A stretch of DNA of 64,000 bases from Siderastrea siderea. Lineage: Eukaryota > Cnidaria > Anthozoa > Scleractinia > Rhizangiidae. The position numbers and the translations under genes were made by a program. Location of the stretch: contig OZ034968.1 in assembly GCA_964030785.1 (NCBI GenBank), positions 63,441,899 through 63,505,898 on the forward strand. Direction: 5' to 3'. Under the pieces are notes generated by a model. That model saw nothing but the letters and a program-made list of their open reading frames with translations. It was not told the origin of the DNA and made no database searches. Shown piece by piece: positions 21,301-33,300 of the stretch. Numbering within the stretch: the stretch's first letter is position 1; every line of letters starts with the position of its first letter.

Positions 21301-24300
21301 GACTTTTCTGTTTCTATAAATAGGCGATTTGTTCGCGGAAAACCCCGCGCTCTTTTCAGCCAGTGTTGCGTGATGAATTGAAAAAATTACTTCCCTATCA
21401 AATTTCTTTAACAGTTTCATTTATACAATGTTCTTGCAATGAGATTTGCGAAGTTTACAATTCCATGCTGTTCGTTAAGGCTTCATTTTCGATCCAGCGA
21501 CGTTAACATCACAACTTGTTCCTGTGTAAACTCTTTCTATTTGCAAATGTGGCACAAATCGAATAAATTATGAACAGGTTTTCTTTCAAAGGCGTTAGAA
21601 TTGAAGTTTAAATTATTTTTATATATCTGAAAAATTGGGATAACTGTTTCACTTTCAAGGACAACCGCAATGCAACTTTTCTTTGTATTTTTCTGTGATC
21701 TCATTCAAGCTTTTAACCCTTTCAATTTTGTCTCCTAGGCAATTCGCTGTTCTTTGAGAAATTAACATTTAACTCCGCCACGAGAGTCATGTAAATTATG
21801 CTGCTTGATGTTTTTCCCGCTTTTTACCGTTAATTATTTCAGTCGTGGGAATTTTTTTCGATGTTTCAGTGTAAGTTTTTAATGAAAATTAACATTTTAA
21901 AGTTTTGATTGTTATTATGCATCATTACCATCTACGCAAGCTTTTCAAGGTCATATCGCCCCAATAAATATTACCCTCTTGTTACAATATAAAATTTGGT
22001 TTGTTTATTTTTATGCATAGTGCACGCTTTAAGAAAGAAGATAAAAAAAGAAGGAAATTATGCATTCAATAACGTGTTGAAATAGCACTTACTCAAACAT
22101 TGCTTTTGCTAGAAAAATCACTGAATTATTAATTGTGGGAAGGAAAAAGTGTAAAATTCATTATTTGTTTTGAGACTGACAAAGTAATAACTAATAGTAG
22201 TATCCCGTGTGAATAAAGTTTTATGATTAAGCAGGTGTTGGAATGGTGATTTGTAACAAACAACTCATAGCTTTTGTCTTTCAAGTAGCAAGGCACAACA
22301 GGGTGTCCTACTTCTTCAGTGTAATAAAAAAAAATGCATATTAATATTTAGTTTGACCATAGCCATTTCATATGGGTGTTAATCCCTTTGGGATTTTATG
22401 ACCTGAAAAAAAAAGTCTGTCTCCCTTGTACGACAAGGGAGAGATTTTAACTTTGAGATGATTAAGAGATGATTCGGAAAATAATACACATAAAAATGAA
22501 GTTATCTTATCTTATCTTAGCTAAGCAGCTCCTGCCTCTTTGTTTTTTTTTCATATATTTTTTTCCCATTTCTCCTGCATCTTATAGCATCAATTTGCAA
22601 GTGCCAGTTTGTCCTAGTGCCTTCACTCCCAGGCTGTTCCCACTTCCTTCTCTCCCTACCCCATCTCCTTCATTCCCAATTCTTACCCTCATCTCTTTGT
22701 TTTTCCATCCCTTCTTTTCCTGTTCTTACCCCCTTCTCTTCCTATTTCCACCCCTTTCTGTGCTTGTTCATGCCCTCTTCTCTCTCTGTTCCCACCTTGT
22801 TCTCTCCCTGCTCTTATCCCCTTCATTGTTAGTTCTTACTCTTCTCCCCCTGTTCCTACCCTCATGTCTTTCTGTTTCCACCCCTTCTTTTCCTGTTCTT
22901 GCCCCCCTCTCTTCCTATTTCCACCCCTTTCTGTCCTCGTTCACACCCTCTTCTCTCTCTGTTCCCACCTTGTTCTCTCCCTGCTCTTACCCCCTTCTCT
23001 GTTAGTTCTTACTCTTCTCTCCCTATTCCTACCCTTATGTCTTTCTGTTTCCACCCCTTCTTTTCCTGTTCTTGCTGCCTTCTCTTCCTGTTTCCACCCC
23101 TTTTTCTCCTTATTCCCATCCTCTTCTCTATGTGTTACCTCCTTGTTCTCTCCTTGGTCTTACCCCCTGCTCTGCCAGTAATGAGTTTTTACTACCATTT
23201 TCGTTCAACCCTGAAGCGTGACAATTTTTTCGCATATGTTTACGTTTTAAACTTAACGGGTTTGTCTGGTTATGTGTCACTTTAGGCAATGAAACCTTGT
23301 CGGTTATGTCGCCAAACTGACAAGGTTCTTGACATCATTCGAACATGTTTTGTTTACGTGCTCTGAAACTTTTCAGGTTTTCCGTGCACAGGAGCATGTT
23401 TTGTTCACGTGCTTTGGAACTTTATGGTCCGCGAAATGGCCAACATTGAAATTTGTTGTGCTCCGAACTGCACTAACTCCTCGGTGATTTGGGAAAGGGA
23501 GATAGATCAGTAGTGGACTTTCAATACTTCGATGAGTTCAAGGTCATCTTCCCGTAATTTATCAGATGTCAGGCCTCTTTAGGCTTTGCTTTTCGTCGCA
23601 GTATCTTTGCCATACAGATTTTGCGGTGTTTACGGTCACGCAACTCGTTTGCAAATTGTCTAAAACTCCGCAGAATTTTACCTGTAACTTGTTCACCCCC
23701 TTCACTCAGACCCTCACTGATATTAAAAAAAAATTCTGTCAATGATGGAGCATTTTAAATCTTGATCGAAATGACTCCTGGACGGTACCTCCTTACAAAC
23801 TTGTTAACTTGTTAACTTTTCTCATCTCCTTCACTGCAAAAAATTAAAGACTTTCATGTGGCAAAACCTGAAAAGTCTCAGAGCACGTGAACAAAACATG
23901 TTCGAATGGTGCCGAGAACCTTGTCAGTTTCGCGACATAACCGACAAGGTTTCATTGGTCTAAAGTGACACGTAACCAGACAAAACCGTTGAGTTTAAAA
24001 AGTAAACATACGCGAAAAATTCGTCACGCTTCAGGGTTGAACGAAAATGGTAGTATCCCTTCTCTTCCTGTTCCTACCCTCATCTCTTCCTGTTCCCACT
24101 ACTTATTTCCCAATTCTCACCCCTTCTCTTATTGTTCCTTCCCTCTTTTCTCTCTATTTCCACCCTTTCTCTCCCTATTTCTATCCCCTTCTTTTCTTGT
24201 TCACAACCCCTTGTTGTCCTGTACCCACCCCTTCTCTCTGTGTTGCCACCCTCTTCTTGTCCTGTTGTCGCCCCTTTCTCTCCCTGTTCAGACTTCTTCA

Positions 24301-27300
24301 GACTTCCTTCTGTCCCTATTCACACCCCTCCTATCCCTGTTCCTACTCCCTTCCTTACTCCCTGCTACAGCTGTACCACCTTGTCTCCTTGTTGCCAAAC
24401 CCTTTTCTGGTAAGTTGATGTCTCTACACCACAATTTGCCACATGACTTTGAGTGGAAGATAATGCCTTAATTTGTTATGATGCTGATGTTCCGTTAAAT
24501 AATTTTTGTTTGCTCTTTAGGCTCCTTGGTTCAGCCACCGTCCCCCTGAAGGATCTTGTAAAGGATAGCAGCCACACCATGCAAGCTGATGTCAATCTTT
24601 TAGATGGCAGCAACAGGATGACTCAGGTAAGTGTAGGTGTTAAGGTAGACCTGTAGGGTTAGAAAAGATGGCAAAGGTAATAAGTAAAAAGCAAGTAGGC
24701 AGTGGGTCAGCCAAATAAGCTTGAAATTTTTAAACTGCAAATAAGTGGAGATATTTTTCCAGTCTCAGGCTGCTCCTAATGAAAACTTTATGTGTGGTGC
24801 AGTTTTTGTGCAACTTGTATGTATCAGTTCTTGTACTAACTTGTCTGTGAACACATTGCAAAGCAAGTCATGTACCATGTATGCAATTGGCTAATCAATT
24901 TGTTGCAATGGTTAGAGTGAGTAGACCTGTCCCCCACCCCACCCCCCCATCCCTACAGGTGGAGGAAGGGGCAGGGGTGTCCAAACTTCCTGCTTACCTT
25001 ACCTTTAATCCTTTAATTTACGCCCTGATATGAAAATTCAGATTCTCCTTACTGTTCTCTATACATTTGTATGGAACTAGTCAAGAGAATTTGTCTAAAT
25101 ATGAAAACATCTTTTCCTTGGTGATTGTTTCCTTTATTCTCATCACTTGAATGTTTGAACGAACAGCGATCATGCAAGGAGTAATTTCATTTTCGTCACT
25201 GTTAGGGCTTAAAGGGTTAAATCCTGGTTCCTCCCCAGTTTTTGTTTGCTGACTCTTTCTCTGTATTTTCGATTGCAAATATTATGCATGTTGTGTAATT
25301 TTTTCCTTTTTTACCTGCTTCCCACCATCATGAGAATACCGCTTCCAATACAACTCCTGGCCCCATTTCTTCCACCTTCCTGCATCCTGTCTCCCTACCC
25401 ACTCACAACGTATCCAATTTAATATAGCTACCTGCCATACCAGTTGGTGTGTTTCACACCACAGGTCTTGTACAATACTCCCACTTTGCACAACTCTCGT
25501 AAGATCTGTTAGGAGCAGGGATGATGCATAGGTTAGAGTACTTGCCTCCCACCAATGTGGCCCAGGTTTGATTCCCGGACTCGGCGTCAGATGTGGGTTG
25601 AGTTTGTTGTTGGTTCTTGTCCTTACCCTGAGAAGTTTTTCTCTGTTTCCCCCTCTCCTCAAAAACCAACATTTCTAAATTCCAATTTCAATCTGGGTAC
25701 AGTGGACAAAGAGCGACCTTGTGGATGTACTACTGCTATTTCCCATTTATTCATTGTATTTATTTGTTTAATATTTATCTTATGTTGCAAGACAAGTTAC
25801 ACAATCATTATGCTGTTTTCAAGTTCCTGATGTGGCATATGTATTCAGTGCTATTTTTTACTGTTCTCCAATACTGCAGGCCAAGCTTTCCCTCCGTTTG
25901 GAATACATTCCTCCCAAGGCAGCTAAGGGTGCAGAAGAAGAAATAACAGCAATGGATGAGACAGATCTTGGTGCTGAGCCAGGAGAGGAAGGATTTGAAG
26001 ATGAGTTAGGCATGGATGAAGTGGAAGGCGGAGGTGCCGAGGGTGTCAGTGACGCTGTCAGGTAAGATCATAGCGGAACTCCTTTGCGGCCAAAGGCTGC
26101 AAGAGTGGAGTCCCATACTCATACTAGGAGGCATGCTGGTTTTTTTTATGGTCATGGCAAGCGGAATGGCTCGCAGGCGCGTGCGCCGTACGACCGTCGC
26201 ATCTCATGACATTCTTACATGAGGCAATTTTCTTCCAGCTTCTAGTCAATGGCGTGCAAGGAATTGCGTAAGTCTTTTGACGCGTGTTGCACAAGCGACT
26301 CGTGAAGTGGTAAAATAACTCTTGAAAATAGTGGATAATTTTACAGTAAAATGGTATCCAACGGCCATAACATGATGAAAACAGGATTCTGCATTCAAGG
26401 ATATAAGGTTAGAGCAAAAGCAGGCTTATAAGTTGAGCAGAAAAGTACTAATTTGCGAACAAATAATTCTGACCTAAAGCATGACCTTTGTATTTTAAAA
26501 CGAATGAAGCGTATCCGTTTACCAAACAGAATTAGAAGAACATAGCTTTCCAATTATTGACAGTTGTAAAACAGAATCAAAGTTATTCACAATAAACAGA
26601 TTGAATTGACGACAAAATGTGTCAAATGTGTGCAACACTGTGCAATAATCCAAAAGAGAATTTCTAGTAGTTTCGAAGCGAACACACGTCTCCTGTGAAT
26701 AACAAAATACAAAGTGATAAGTAAAATAACAGAATCAAAACAAACGAAAAATGCGGGTAAGCGATTGAATGAATTTGCCTAGCGAACTTAAAGTGAAAGC
26801 ACAAATAGATAAACTAGATTTGCTTGAATCACGAAACAGAATGATAACTCTAAGTTTATACTAAAATGATATGCTTAATAAAACTATACAGTAATTAATG
26901 GGGTCAAGTACCTAGGTTAATAACAGTAAACAAGAAATTCTGAAGAATTTATAGGCGGCCGATGGTAACCAGGTAGATATGGAGTTCCGCTTTTAGGCTT
27001 GGCTAAATCTATATATTATGAGAGCACCAGCTGGAATGTTATTATTAATAATAATAATTTATTATTTCTAGAGCCATATTTACAAGAATAGATCAATAGG
27101 GCTTTACAAATTAAAATATTAAAAACTAATATTGATAAAAAATCTCTTAATATGTACAACAACTAATTCAATTTAAATATCGTAGTGATATATTACAAAT
27201 CAAATCAAATCAAATCTTTTCTAAGTACCATAAATCCCCCATTAAGTCCCACCCCCTGCTTCTAATAAGCCATCCTCCCTAATAAGCCCTGTCCTTTTGG

Positions 27301-30300
27301 AGCACAAAATTTATGAAGTCCTTGCTATTTTTTCAGCCATCTGCAACTGGTCAGTCACAATTACCCAAACGATAAATGACCGGTTCATAATGACTGATCT
27401 GGGAATTAATTTACATACTGTGCATGTGAGTGTTGGTGCTTGTTCTAGTGTCCAAACTAATTCACAAATCAACTTTACCCTGGTAGAAATCCTATACAGG
27501 ATCCTGTAAGTTCACACAGGATCCTACACAGGATCCTAAATGGCAATAATATATGATAGATGGCTATACAATGATACAGCTCTTTGTTATCTGTGCAAAA
27601 CAGACGAGGAAACACGAGTTCATCTTCACTGGGAATGCTCAGTTACAAAAACCTTTTGGCAAAGTGTGAAAGAATTTTTCGTTTCAATCCATCTTATACC
27701 AGCCTCGCACGTTTTAGACATATAATTATATGAATGTTAAGGCTTCGGAGGAGAGGATGATGATGTATTAATAAACCACTGTTTGCTCCTTGCAAGATAT
27801 TATTTCTATTGTTGTAAATTTAAGAATGTCTCTCCATGTATCAGAGAATATGTGCAATGGCTGAAATTCAATTTTGAAATTGAAAAACAAGTTTCTATGG
27901 TGACAGGTTCAGAGAAAAAATTTCAGCAGAGATGGTGCAAAATTCTCCCGGCACTATAAGAAGTGGCTTCTTACACTACTTTAATCTCCTCTGTTCTTTA
28001 ATCCAAAACCAATTTTTGCTTAAGTATTTTTTTAGCTGGGTTCCTCCCTTTTTTTTTTTATCCTGCTCTCCGTCTACTTCGCCTTAAAGTTGTTCTCCCC
28101 CACTTTTTATTTTCTTTTATTTATCTATTTATTTTTTAGTCATGTGAATCCTGTGTAAATGTGAACTGTTACAATAAAGTGTTAAAAAAAAAATCCTAAC
28201 CATGTTTTATAGGATCCTACTCAGGATGGCCATTGACAAAATCAAGATCGGAGCGGATCGGAGCGGATCGGAGTGGATCGGAGCGGATCGGAGCGGATCG
28301 GAGTGGATCGGAGCAGATTGGAGCGGATCGGAGCGGATCGGAGTGGAACGGAGCAGATCGGACCAGATCGGACTGGATTGGATCGGATCGGATCGGACTG
28401 ACAAAATCTGGATCGGATCGGACCGGACTCACAAAACCTGGATCGGCTCGAATTCTATTGAAGAAACCCATATCTACTCATTGAAAGTAGGCGCATTTCA
28501 AATTCCCACTAAAAATGATCAAGTGGTATCTCTGGATCAAGATGACGAAGAGAGATCAAGAAAGTGATTGCCATTGCACTGTTTTTGCTTTTTCTTCTCC
28601 ATTCTGTTGTGAAGACGTTTTGTTTATTGTTATGGGTTTACAGTCTGTAAACTACTTCATGAAGAGAATATTTTTTATAGGGGAATAGATCTAAGCAGAA
28701 TTATGAAGGGGAAAGGTACTGAAAGTGTGTGCCAAAACATGTACCGAATTGAGCATAAAGTAACAGCGATAACAAGATAACTCGCGTCTTTCTCATTCTT
28801 CATTCTTTTTCATTACAATTAGGTTTTTAGAATGTAACCACAGCTACCTTACAAAAGGGTAATAAAACGGAACGTAAAGCTCTTAGAATAGCCGTATAAC
28901 AAGGATATATAGCTGCTTCCGTTTTTTTGTCCAGATTCTAGAATTTTGGAATATCAGATCTGCGCTGACAATCACGATAGCCTGATTCACACGATGGTAC
29001 ACTGTTTGCGGTAAGCCCGCTTGATGACGAAAATTGTGTTACATTTGAGCAAAAGGTTTGATGTCACCTTATCAAAGCTGAAAAAAAAGCGATCTACTGA
29101 GGAAATAAGTATAGAATAGTAGTTACTTTAGACCTATTTAACAAGGCAAGCTATCACTGTACTATAAGAAAGTAATCTGTTTGCTTTCTTACATTAATGT
29201 AAGTTTAATGATTGGTTTTGTTTCAGGTTTTCTGAAAAATCCCTTTCAAGTAGTGACAGTTATATACTCGAAGTTTCTTTTCAAGCGACAGCCATGTTCA
29301 TTCAGGAGCATCATAGTTTCATTTTGATATTCACAATTAAAGTGTCTAATCAAATTATATTATTTAGCTTTGCAAGCTTTTGTATGCAAAATGTTTCAAA
29401 GACGTTACAGTGAACACAAATATCCATCCACATTTTATAAAATAATAATCTCACCTTTTTCTGGTTCATTTCAACGTGATTCAGCACAAGCCAAAGAAAA
29501 CACACAGTTCATATGCAAAATTTCATTAGCTGTTACATGACAAAACAGGGTCTCAAACTGAAACATTTTTGTCCTTACTAATCGTATTTTTGGCACTGAT
29601 TTTTAGAAGGGGTAAATCTTCAGTCATGTGACCAGTTTCTGCAGATGTTATTGTGTACAAATCCAACATCATCGATTATTTTCATGTTTACAAGTTGATT
29701 CATTAATAGCTAAAATTTCAAGTAAAGGACGGCAAAGACAAGATTATCTTGATATCATTGTTACTTTAGGCTCAATTCCTCTTTGTCTTTCCGCTTGGAT
29801 CTCTCCCTCGAGAAAGAAGTAATCGTTTAATGAAGTAGTTTAAATGTATAACAACAAAAGGTAAGTCTTAACCACAGAATGGTGAAGAAAAAAGCCTGAT
29901 CTCACTTCGTCATCTTGATGCAGAGATACCACTTGACCATTTTAATAGAAATTTGAAATGCCCCTACTTTCAATGAGTAGATACGGGTTTCTTTAATAGA
30001 ATTCGAGCCGATCCAGGTTTTGTGAGTCCAGTCTGACCTGATCCAGGTTTTGTCAGTCCGATCCGATCCAATCCGATCTGGTCCGATCCGGGTTTTGTCA
30101 ACGGCCTACTCAGGATCCTGTAAAGTCTTTCAGGATCCTGCTTAAGATTGTCTAGGATCCTGTTTAGGATCCTATAGGATCTTCTTCAGGATCTTATAGG
30201 ATCTAGTTTAGGATCCTGTAGGATCGATCTTAAAGAGGATCCTACAGGATCCTATAGGATCCTAAACAAGATCCTGCAGGATCCTGCAAGATCCTACAGT

Positions 30301-33300
30301 ATCTTATCTAGGATCTTATCAGGATCCTGGGTTGGGATCCTTCAAGATCCTGTTAGGATCCTATTAGGATCCTATTAAGATCCTGGGCAGAATTTCTACC
30401 AGGGTAATGCTGCAATCTTTTACATGCTCCTGGAACACACGTTTTTCCTTACTCACCCCAAAGATCACGGAATCCTGTAATCCGACATTAAAGTACTCTG
30501 GTAATGAATTGCAATGAATCATGACTGTAACACTTTATTGAGGGTAGCGACGAAATGTGGGGTAGGCCATGGTGTAGGCCATGGCCTATCCTATGGCCTA
30601 CCGGTTGTCAATTTTCTGAAAGCAGTTCCTAAAAACAGCAGATTGTAAACTGTAGAAATGGCCTAAGCCACACACCCCTTTGGCATACTAGTAGTGAATT
30701 TTCCTAAGAATGCATTGTTCGAATCTTTTACTACAATATTCCATTTACATAGAAATTTGTTATGGATGAAAGAATTTTTGATGTAGCTTTCATGTGCACA
30801 CGCGACTGTACTTAACTTAAAACAGCCATAAAAAAGTTGAAGCACTTTGAAAGAAAGAACCACTTTTCCTTGGGGGAGGGTACTCATCAGATGCTTGGGT
30901 AGACCCTGACGCTGTTTAAGACAAAAATCTCTGATTTTGTTAACCTGTGTAAGACAGAACAGATTTTTTCAGGAACCATTTAACCCAAAATCATACCCTG
31001 TCTTAGACTAGATTGGGTTAAGGATAAACTGTTTCTTATCTTAATACTTGATAATTAGAACCCTATTTACAGCTTTGTAGAGTGGTTGAGTTGTTTGCGG
31101 TAATTGAGTTTACCCTTACCACATTTAAGACAAAACCGTGTGAAAACCGTACCCTATTAGGCAAAATGTCCCTGTTAGGGTCAGATGATGAATTAACCCC
31201 CCACCCCCTCTCCCCGGGCCACTTTTACCTCATGTCTATCTGGACGAACAGAACCTGGAGCATATTCCGATGGAACTTTACATCGTTAGTTCATTTAAAA
31301 TTATTGCCTGAAATTGCAGTAATGTGTTGATCAAAAGTTTCCTTTTCCCATCAGCTAAATTGTTTACTTTGCAACTGTACAAGTTTGCCGGCTTCTGAAT
31401 GCAATGTAACTCAATGTTTGTCATAGTTTCCTATTCAAGTATATTTTTGGCTTGTCACGCATTCCTCCCCAATTAATCATAAAGGAGGCTGTGTTTTTCA
31501 TCAAATAAAAACACCATATGTTTGTTGACAACTACAATACATATCGTGTACATGTATCTGCCGGAAAATGTTTATTTTTATGGGGAGCAGGAAGAAGGAA
31601 CTCCACTTTACGGATGCCCACTTTAAGCTATTACAGACAATAGTTTTGTCCCGACAGAAGGCTCCTACATTTTTTCTTCCATTAGCCTGCTTTATGTGTT
31701 AATACAGACGAACACAACGGACACTTTTCTCTGACCCGAGTGACATTAGCTCCCATAAAAATTTAACCTTGCTCAGTTTGCTTTATGGACAGTGACGTGT
31801 GACAGTGGTTATCTGTGAACAGTGTACTGAATATTTTCATTTTAGTTGGTATGGCAGAGCTGAAACTGAAAATTTTAGTGCAAAGCAAAGTTACAGACTA
31901 TTTAGTAGACTTGATTTTGTGCTATAAACCAGCATATTTAAATAATTATTCCAATTGATTTTAATTATTTATTCCATATTTAATAACAAGTAGAACCAGC
32001 AACTGAATATAAATAATAGTCACGCAATTTGTACCATCACAATCCTAAGACATCACTGTAGGCTTTCTTGACATTGTTCTTCTTCAAGCAATAGATATGT
32101 AGGCTAATATAATTTTCACACAAATAATACTTATATACAAAGTTCACTCTTATGTTTAAGAAGGAAAATATACCTTATTTGTATTTTTGCTTTAAAAGGT
32201 GCAATTCCCTCACATTTATGCTTGATTATGATGAGGATTTTAAGAGATTCAAGGGTAAATTGTTTTATGAAATTGACCACCGGTAGGCCATAGGATAGGC
32301 CATGGCCTACACTATGGCCTACACCGTGGGCTACCCCATGGCCTAGGCCATGTCCTACCCCATGTTTTGTCGCTACCCCTTTATTGATCAAAATATGGGG
32401 CATACGTGTTCTAGAAATTTGTTCTGGAAATCTGTCTTCAAAATGATTTAAATAAGTGGAAGACTCTTTTTCTTGGATGTACAGAGATATTCATCATTTA
32501 TTTGTCAACATTAATAAATTTCTTAATATTTAACAGAAAAAGGCGCAGGAGAAGAAGAACTGCCAGGCACAAGTTATCAAATAAACCACAAGATTTTCAG
32601 GCATGTATTGTCCAGTCTTGTATGACACTACATTTTACTGTTTAAAAAAAAAAATTGGCCAATTGCAATGGTTTTCTGAAATGGTGGCCACTTGGACACT
32701 TGATTGCATTTAAAGAAGGCACCATTCTGCTAGTAAATCTGTTGAAAATTGTGTATACCGGACTGTTTCAGGTTCGTGTACGAATCATGGAAGGCCGGCA
32801 ACTCTCTGGCTCCAACATCAGCCCAGTTGTCAGAATCACAGTGGCTAATCACAATCGCCAGACCAAAGTCAAGCACTCCACAAACAAGCCCTTCTATGAT
32901 GAGGTGAGCTGCGGCATGTGTACAGTTGCCTTGTATTTGTGATTACCAGTAACCACATATATTAAAATTTATATGAATTGACAGTTTTTGTGCCGGGATG
33001 GCATAATGGGGAGTGCACTCATCTCCCACCAACAAAGGCCTTGTTCAAATCCTGGACTTGGTGTCATATGTGGGCTGAGTTTCTTGTTGTTTCCTGTCCT
33101 TGTTCCCGAGGGTTTTTCTCTGAGTACTCTGGGTCTTCTGCCTCCAAAAAACCAACATTTCTAAATTCAGATGTGAACCGCAAACAGTGGATAGAAGGGC
33201 CACACTGAGGATTTCCACTGCAGTTCCCATTCATTCGTTCGTTTGTTCTTATGTTCATTTACAAGTTCATTCATTTATTTATATCCCTACTTAATTGAAA

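Larger units (their letters stand above)
27478..30404. mobile_element. 2.9-kb foldback element with GGATCC-type repeat arms
   Basis: CCCTGGTAGAAAT at the left and ATTTCTACCAGGG at the right are perfect inverted ends, each flanked by TA. Inside them, arms are made of AGGATCCT-rich repeats (30110-30390 on the right, 27490-27540 and about 28200-28225 on the left), then GGATCGGAGC-type tandem repeats (28238-28450 left; shorter at 30010-30095 right), then a paired segment (28450-28560 versus 29890-30000). The centre (28580-29880) has no recognised coding. TA flanks suggest a Tc1/mariner-type insertion, but this rests on two bases. A LINE fragment is nested in the left arm. Confidence 0.75.

Noticed and set aside
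22469..23285. Ser/Leu/Pro/Phe-rich open frames that look like membrane proteins
   Set aside because: They follow from the C/T-only composition of the pyrimidine satellite in a ferlin intron; there is no start context, and the same composition runs in other frames.
28202..28567. Open frames through the GGATCGGAGC repeats
   Set aside because: Open on both strands with simple GADRSGSE- or [12 protein letters not shown] repeats; a microsatellite artefact.
32131..32403. Minus-strand frame rich in GHGVGHGL repeats
   Set aside because: It is the translation of the GGCCAT sub-terminal array of the Mutator-like element, not a glycine/histidine-rich protein gene.
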